Shown here piece by piece: positions 34,773-38,714 of a stretch of DNA of 38,714 bases. Under the pieces are notes generated by a model that was given only the letters and a program-made list of their open reading frames with translations, made no database searches and was not told the DNA's origin. Every line of letters begins with the position of its first letter. Within the stretch, counting starts at the first letter, position 1. The DNA is from CAJQQK01 sp963696075 (GTDB taxonomy: Bacteria > Pseudomonadota > Alphaproteobacteria > Rhizobiales > Hyphomicrobiaceae): contig CAVOJD010000024.1 in assembly GCA_963696075.1 (NCBI GenBank), positions 1-38,714 on the forward strand. The letters are read 5' to 3'. The position numbers and the translations under genes are program-made.

Positions 34773-36071
34773 ATCAACCTCCCCGGAGGGCAAGCGGACC
34801 GACCCAGGTCCTTGCTCGCCCCGACCGAGCAGAGGTTGAGAAATGCAGTAACGGTATCGTCGGCCTGGATAAAGGGATAGTGACCGCATGACCCGCAGCA
34901 CACTCTTTTGCGCTCTATTGGCGACCCTGGCACTCACAAGGCCACTTTCAGCACAAGACGCACCGCAAACGCTTTTCGTCAATTGTAACATCTTCGATGG
35001 CAAGGCAGCTCAACCTGCAACAGTTAGCCGGGTCTTGGTCGAAGGCAAACTGATCAAGCGTATTGGCAGTGAATCGCTCAAGGCCGTGAAAGGAAGCCGC
35101 GTGATGGATTGTGCCGGGCGGACGCTGATGCCTGGTTTCATTGATGCGCATGTGCACTTGTCTCTCCAGGTTAACTATGCGGAATTGGCCGGGCTCGACG
35201 CATACTACTTTGCGTTCACTCAGGCCCGCGAAGCGGAAAAGATGCTGATGCGAGGCTTCACCACGGCACGTGACGTGGGAGGTAACGTATTCTCTCTGAA
35301 ACGGGTCGTTGACGAAGGGATGTTCCCCGGGCCGCGCATCTATCCTTCGGGTGCCGCGATCAGCCAGACGGGTGGGCATGGTGATTACCGGCTCCCCAAT
35401 GCGCCCTCCCGGCTGCTTGTCAACGAACCCGGTCCCGCCATTCGTGAGGGGGTTGGAGCCCTTGCTGACGGGCCTTCCCAGATGCTCACTGCGGTACGGG
35501 AAAATCTGCGCCGCGGTGCAAGCCAGATCAAATTGACGGTGGGAGGGGGAGTGGCTTCGCCCGCCGATCCGCTCGATACGGTGCAGTTCACGCCGGAGGA
35601 AATACGCGCCGCTGTCCAGGGCGCGAAGAACTGGAATACCTACGTCGCCGGGCATGTCTATAACTCCGATGGCATCCGGCAAGCCGTCGAGAACGGCATT
35701 ATGTCGATTGAACATGCGAACTTTATCGATGAAGAAACCCTCGACCTTGTCGATAAAAAGGAGCATGGCTTTCGGTCCAGGCGATGGTTTTCGTCAACAC
35801 GCCCACTTCCGTATCCGAGGAGGTGAAGGCAAGATTTGCGGAGGCCCTCACCGGGCTCGACCAGATGTTTCGCCTCATCAATAAGAGGGGGTTCAAACGT
35901 GTCGCGTTCGGTACCGATGTGATTGCCGATCCGACTTTGATGGCGCGACAGAATGAAGAGTTCACCTTGCGGGCACGTTGGTTCAAGCCTGCAGAAATTT
36001 TGCGTCAGGTGGCCTGCACCCGGTTTCACAGACACAGAGTTTAGGTGTCATGATGAGACTGGAGGTGGCGT

Positions 36072-36362
36072 ATGGGACGACGGAGTTTTTCACGGGAGTT
36101 CAAGTTGGAGGCGGTGCGGCTGGTTCGTGAGCGCGGCGTATCTATCGCGCAGGCGTCGCGGGATCTCGACGTGCACGAGAACGTTCTGCGCAAGTGGATC
36201 AAGCAGTTTGACGACGATCCGCGGCACGCGTTTCCGGGCCACGGCGTCATGAAGCCGGAGCAGGCGGAGATAGAGCGGCTCAGGCGCGAGGTGCAGAAGC
36301 TCAAGGCCGAGCGCGACATCCTAAAAAAAGCCGCGGCCTACTTCGCCAAGGACCACACGTGA
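36072..36362 (+). CDS. IS3-family OrfA
   Basis: A 96-aa DNA-binding protein with SREFKLEAVRLVRERGVSIA then QASRDLDVHENVLRKWIKQF as helix-turn-helix, and a coiled-coil C-terminus (IERLRREVQKLKAERDILKK). GGAGG precedes the ATG. The run CTAAAAAAAGCC at about 36320-36331 is a slippery site for the minus-one frameshift that makes OrfAB. It overlaps orfB by four bases. Confidence 0.95.
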   Translation: MGRRSFSREFKLEAVRLVRERGVSIAQASRDLDVHENVLRKWIKQFDDDPRHAFPGHGVMKPEQAEIERLRREVQKLKAERDILKKAAAYFAKDHT

Positions 36363-37225
36363 TGTTCCAGTTTATGGCGAAACACCGGGGGATCTGGCCG
36401 GTGGTTTTAATGTGCGAGGCGCTCGGTGTCTCGCGTTCGGGCTTCTATGCCTGGCTGACGCGTGGCCCGAGCGAGCGGGCACGTTATGACGAGCAACTCG
36501 GACAGGAAGTGCGCAAGAGCTTTCTCGACAGCGACCGGACCTACGGCGCGCGGCGCGTCTGGCACGACGTGCTGGCCGCCGGCTTCCTGTGCGGGCTGCA
36601 CAGGATCGAGCGGCTGATGCGCGCCGAGGCCCTGAAAGCCCGGCCTCGGCGTCGGCGGTTACCAGCCGATTGCGGCGAGCGGCCGAGCGGTGAACTGGCG
36701 GACAACGTACTCGACCGACAGTTCGAGGCGCCGGCGCCGAACCGCAAGTGGGCGGCCGACTTCACCTACATCTGGACGGCGGAAGGCTGGCTCTTCGTGG
36801 CGGTCGTGATCGATCTCTTCTCGCGCCGCGTGGTCGGCTGGTCGATGCAAGATCGCATGACGACCCGCCTCGTCGCCGACGCGCTGATGATGGCGCTCTG
36901 GCGACGGGGGCGACCGCGTGAACTCATGCATCACTCGGATCGCGGCAGCCAGTATACCAGCGAGGCGTTTGCGCGGCTTATGACCGAGCATGGCATCCAA
37001 TACTCATTGTCGCGGGCGGGCAACGTCTGGGACAATGCGGTGGTCGAGAGCTTCTTCTCGTCGCTGAAGACGGAACGGACAGCGGCAAAGACCTACCGGA
37101 CGCGCGATGCTGCCCGGGCCGACGTGTTCGACTACATCGAGCGGTTCTACAATCCGCGGCGGAGGCATTCGAAGCTGTGCTATCTCAGCCCCGTTGAGTT
37201 CGAGAACCAAAAGCGATTAGCTTAA
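36359..37225 (+). CDS. IS3-family OrfB transposase
   Basis: A 288-aa integrase-type transposase with catalytic segments WAADFTYIWTAEGWLFVAVV, HHSDRGSQYTSEAF and VVESFFSSLKTER, and the usual end RRRHSKLCYLSPVEFE. The ATG overlaps the orfA stop; expression is expected mainly as a frameshift fusion. No lesion is seen. Confidence 0.96.
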   Translation: MMFQFMAKHRGIWPVVLMCEALGVSRSGFYAWLTRGPSERARYDEQLGQEVRKSFLDSDRTYGARRVWHDVLAAGFLCGLHRIERLMRAEALKARPRRRRLPADCGERPSGELADNVLDRQFEAPAPNRKWAADFTYIWTAEGWLFVAVVIDLFSRRVVGWSMQDRMTTRLVADALMMALWRRGRPRELMHHSDRGSQYTSEAFARLMTEHGIQYSLSRAGNVWDNAVVESFFSSLKTERTAAKTYRTRDAARADVFDYIERFYNPRRRHSKLCYLSPVEFENQKRLA

Positions 37226-37630
37226 CTGGGTGTCTACCGAACCGGATGCAGGCCAAGGCGACATCAGGGAATGCCGAGCTTCTTGCCTTGTCCGGACCTC
37301 GCAACCCCTACCCCGGCAAACTTGGCGTGATCGAAGAAGGGGCCTATGCAGACCTTCTGTTGATCAATGGCGACCCACTCAAGGACATCTCGGTACTCAC
37401 CGACCCGAACAAAAACCTCGCGCTGATCATGAAGGACGGGAAGATCTACAAAAATTCGCTGAATTGAGTTTGGAATAGCACCATAACGTTTTGGTCCATG
37501 CTTACGACGAAAGTGGCCGGCGACAAGGCGGACAGTTCAATCGCCGCGTTCATCAAGCGGCGTTGCATCGAGGAGTCCGCCGAAACGATACCCGGTTTCC
37601 GGCACGGCCAGCACCTTCAATCAGATCGCC

Positions 37631-37822
37631 GATCTGCCTGAGCAGATCGCAACTTGGTCTATCACGACCTTGCAGACGCGCCTGATAAAGATGGGTGCTC
37701 GTGTCGTTTGGCACGCCCGCGCCGTAACCTTCCAACTGGCAGAGGTCATGATCAGCGACGATCTGTTCCACCGCATCCTCCTTGCCATACACCGACTGCG
37801 ACCATCTCCGGTGCCGATATGA
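37631..37822 (+). pseudogene. C-terminal remnant of an IS1380-like transposase
   Basis: The frame DLPEQIATWSITTLQTRLIK then MGARVVWHARAVTFQLAEVM and LFHRILLAIHRLR resembles the last residues of IS1380-type transposases (WSLTTLREKLVKIGAKVV...TFQMAEV). It has no start of its own and its upstream part (37468-37630) is not recognisable. It lies just downstream of the amidohydrolase end. Confidence 0.6.
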
Positions 37823-37924
37823 CCTTCAATCCGCGCGCAATAGAACGAAAGAGGCTCGATAAATGCGCCCAGAGCGCTGCGGCCCGGCGCAAGAGATGCC
37901 GGATTGGCTCCATCGCATCCCCAT

Positions 37925-38036
37925 CAGGGATTCTACGGCACGCGCTTACGGTCAAAGCGCGCCATTCAGAATTGACAGCTAACCGACAGCATCTACATTC
38001 CGACTTAAATCGACTTACTTGGGGTATGTCGGATTA
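37925..38036 (+). repeat. Direct repeat copy B with promoter-like core
   Basis: This is the partner of 34661-34772, in the same orientation and 3.26 kb away. It keeps the hairpin and the TTGACA. It ends about 18 bases before the start of the LapA-type gene, so here it supplies the promoter region and leader directly. Confidence 0.85.
37973..38000 (+). promoter_or_regulatory. Putative promoter for the LapA-type gene
   Basis: TTGACA (37973-37978), 16-bp spacer, TACATT (37995-38000). The -10 is weaker than in copy A (four of six). The ATG at 38055 follows after about 50 nt. Confidence 0.45.
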
Positions 38037-38054
38037 CGTCAGGGAAGGCTCCCA

Positions 38055-38282
38055 ATGCGCTGGTTCCACACAACCGTTGTCGCTGTCCTTGCAATCATCG
38101 TCGTCGCATTCGCCGTCCAGAATTTCCAGAGCACGACAATCTCCCTGTTCAACATCAAGATGGGCGCTCCGCTCGCTGTCGTGGTGGCGGTTGTCTACCT
38201 GCTGGGGATGCTGACGGGTGGCAGCGTTGTTTCGCTGTTTAGGTGGGCAGTGTCGGAGGCGACGACGCGAACGAAAGGTTAG
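38055..38282 (+). CDS. LapA-domain (DUF1049) inner-membrane protein
   Basis: A 75-aa protein with two membrane helices (TTVVAVLAIIVVAFAVQNF and PLAVVVAVVYLLGMLTGGS) separated by the short STTISLFNIKMGA turn, the layout of lipopolysaccharide assembly protein A domain proteins. The ATG at 38055 follows AGGGAAGG by six bases; a longer frame from 38019 lacks such a site. It may help coordinate envelope lipid or LPS assembly, as LapA does in E. coli, but the alphaproteobacterial members are poorly studied. It follows repeat copy B directly. The gap 38283-38443 has no gene. Confidence 0.85.
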   Translation: MRWFHTTVVAVLAIIVVAFAVQNFQSTTISLFNIKMGAPLAVVVAVVYLLGMLTGGSVVSLFRWAVSEATTRTKG

Positions 38283-38443
38283 GGATTCACCGTAGAATCC
38301 GTTGCGATGTCCAATCATCCTCGTTCGGGCTCTTTGCAGCAACGCTCTCCTATCAGCGTTGGACCCTGCATCGAAGGTCACACGTAGGAGCCCAGACCAG
38401 GCGCAGATGAGGCCATTGGCGAGTGCGCGATGCGGGCGCCAGT

Positions 38444-38714
38444 CTAGTGTTCTGACTCAGTCGGTTGGCTCCTGCCCGTGAAGTTGTAGCTCACGAGCCC
38501 GTCGGTGACGACGTGGGCTTCGGTCGCGATTTCGTGGTCGGCGAAGGCTTTCAATGTCGTCTCATCGTTATTGTCGGCGTGCGCGAGATGTACTCTGCCG
38601 TTGGCTTCCGCCGCCACCAGCACCAGCTGCTTGTTTGGACCGCCCTTGCCGCCGACAAGACCCTTATCGGCTTGCACGAAAGGGCCGAGAGGATCGCTGT
38701 CGGAGCGCGCCATC
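38444..38714 (-). pseudogene. IS1595/ISXO2-type transposase fragment, cut by the window edge
   Basis: The frame contains GLVGGKGGPNKQLVLVAAEA, HLAHADNNDETTLKAFADHE and AHVVTDGLVSYNF, the DDE/N core of ISXO2-like transposases. It is open to the window edge, so the N-terminal half lies outside. After SYNFTGRSQPTESEH it stops, well short of the usual C-terminus, so it is truncated or frameshifted. It is not close to the IS1595 copy at 25848-26899. Confidence 0.75.

Larger units (their letters stand above)
36010..37255 (+). mobile_element. Intact IS3-family element with AGG target duplication
   Basis: The ends are TGGCCTGCACCCGGTT and, inverted, TGGCCTGCATCCGGTT, beginning TG and ending CA. AGG stands on both sides (36007-36009 and 37256-37258). 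The element is 1246 bp with intact orfA and orfB. It interrupts the amidohydrolase gene after codon CGT CAG. Confidence 0.95.
34888..37467 (+). pseudogene. Exported amidohydrolase, frameshifted and split by an IS3 element
   Basis: The N-terminal part (34888 to about 35765) has a signal peptide (MTRSTLFCALLATLALTRPL then SAQ), metal-binding HVH in FIDAHVHLSLQ, QIKLTVGGG and VAGHVYNSDGIRQAVENG. The next segment in another frame (MVFVNTPTSVSEEVKARF ... FGTDVIADPTL) holds the metal Asp. After the IS3 element (36010-37255) comes the C-terminus TSGNAELLALSG ... GAYADLLLINGDPLKDI. Removing the IS and one AGG repeat restores RQATSGNAELL. The frameshift near 35766 fits a 7-bp deletion within GCATGGC repeats, leaving HG instead of HGAWLSVQ. 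The family is imidazolonepropionase/prolidase-like; about 445 aa when intact. Confidence 0.88.

Noticed and set aside
1..38714. CRISPR array or rRNA operon
   Set aside because: No regularly spaced short repeats and no rRNA-like sequence were seen on either strand.

Overview
The window looks like an accessory region of an alphaproteobacterial genome, probably from the Hyphomicrobiales. The grounds are moderate-to-high GC, FixK/FNR-type boxes, and transposases resembling those common in rhizobia and Xanthobacter/Hyphomicrobium relatives. The genus cannot be fixed from the sequence. No rRNA, tRNA or CRISPR was recognised. Roughly half of the window is insertion sequences and their remains.

Layout. 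(1) 1-12.5 kb is mostly intact and almost entirely on the minus strand. It holds a secreted class A acid phosphatase, a stand-alone DUF1254/DUF1214 exported protein, a YiaW/YiaV-type membrane pair, and an apparent operon running TetR regulator, then four DUF1254/DUF1214 paralogues. A truncated further paralogue tail sits at the operon's far end. A perfect CAAGTG-N3-CACTTG palindrome lies just upstream of tetR. A small protein with a Crp-type winged helix but no sensor domain follows, with a perfect FNR/FixK box upstream. (2) 12.7-13.9 kb is a decayed IS3-family element. (3) 14.5-16.9 kb is a large MscS-type mechanosensitive channel. (4) 17.0-26.9 kb is a pile of mobile elements: an alkaline-phosphatase-superfamily remnant, an IS1380 copy, a SphA/MetA-type outer-membrane protein, an IS3 remnant, a complete IS21 element, an IS3 element that splits an unknown gene, and a frameshifted IS1595 element. 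(5) 27.2-29.5 kb is a tyrosine integrase followed by a coupled gene of unknown function. (6) 29.7-32.6 kb has a MITE-like remnant, a second IS1380 element and an IS110 element with a structured leader. (7) 32.8-38.7 kb holds a serine hydrolase of the beta-lactamase fold, an amidohydrolase gene broken by an IS3 element, an IS1380-like transposase tail, a LapA-domain membrane protein and an edge-truncated IS1595/ISXO2-type fragment. A direct repeat of about 112 bp carrying a promoter-like sequence precedes both the amidohydrolase and the lapA-type gene.

How the genes may work together. The 4.3-12 kb block is the best candidate for an undescribed system. It is a TetR-controlled set of exported DUF1254/DUF1214 proteins whose biochemical role is not established, next to a membrane-fusion-type pair, and it has expanded by tandem duplication. 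The FNR/FixK boxes suggest that nearby genes respond to low oxygen, which is inference. Several insertions can be reversed on paper: exact target duplications (CTAA, CTAG, ATG, AGG) give the boundaries, and removing two IS3 copies restores the reading frame across the insertion point (in the amidohydrolase a separate frameshift remains).
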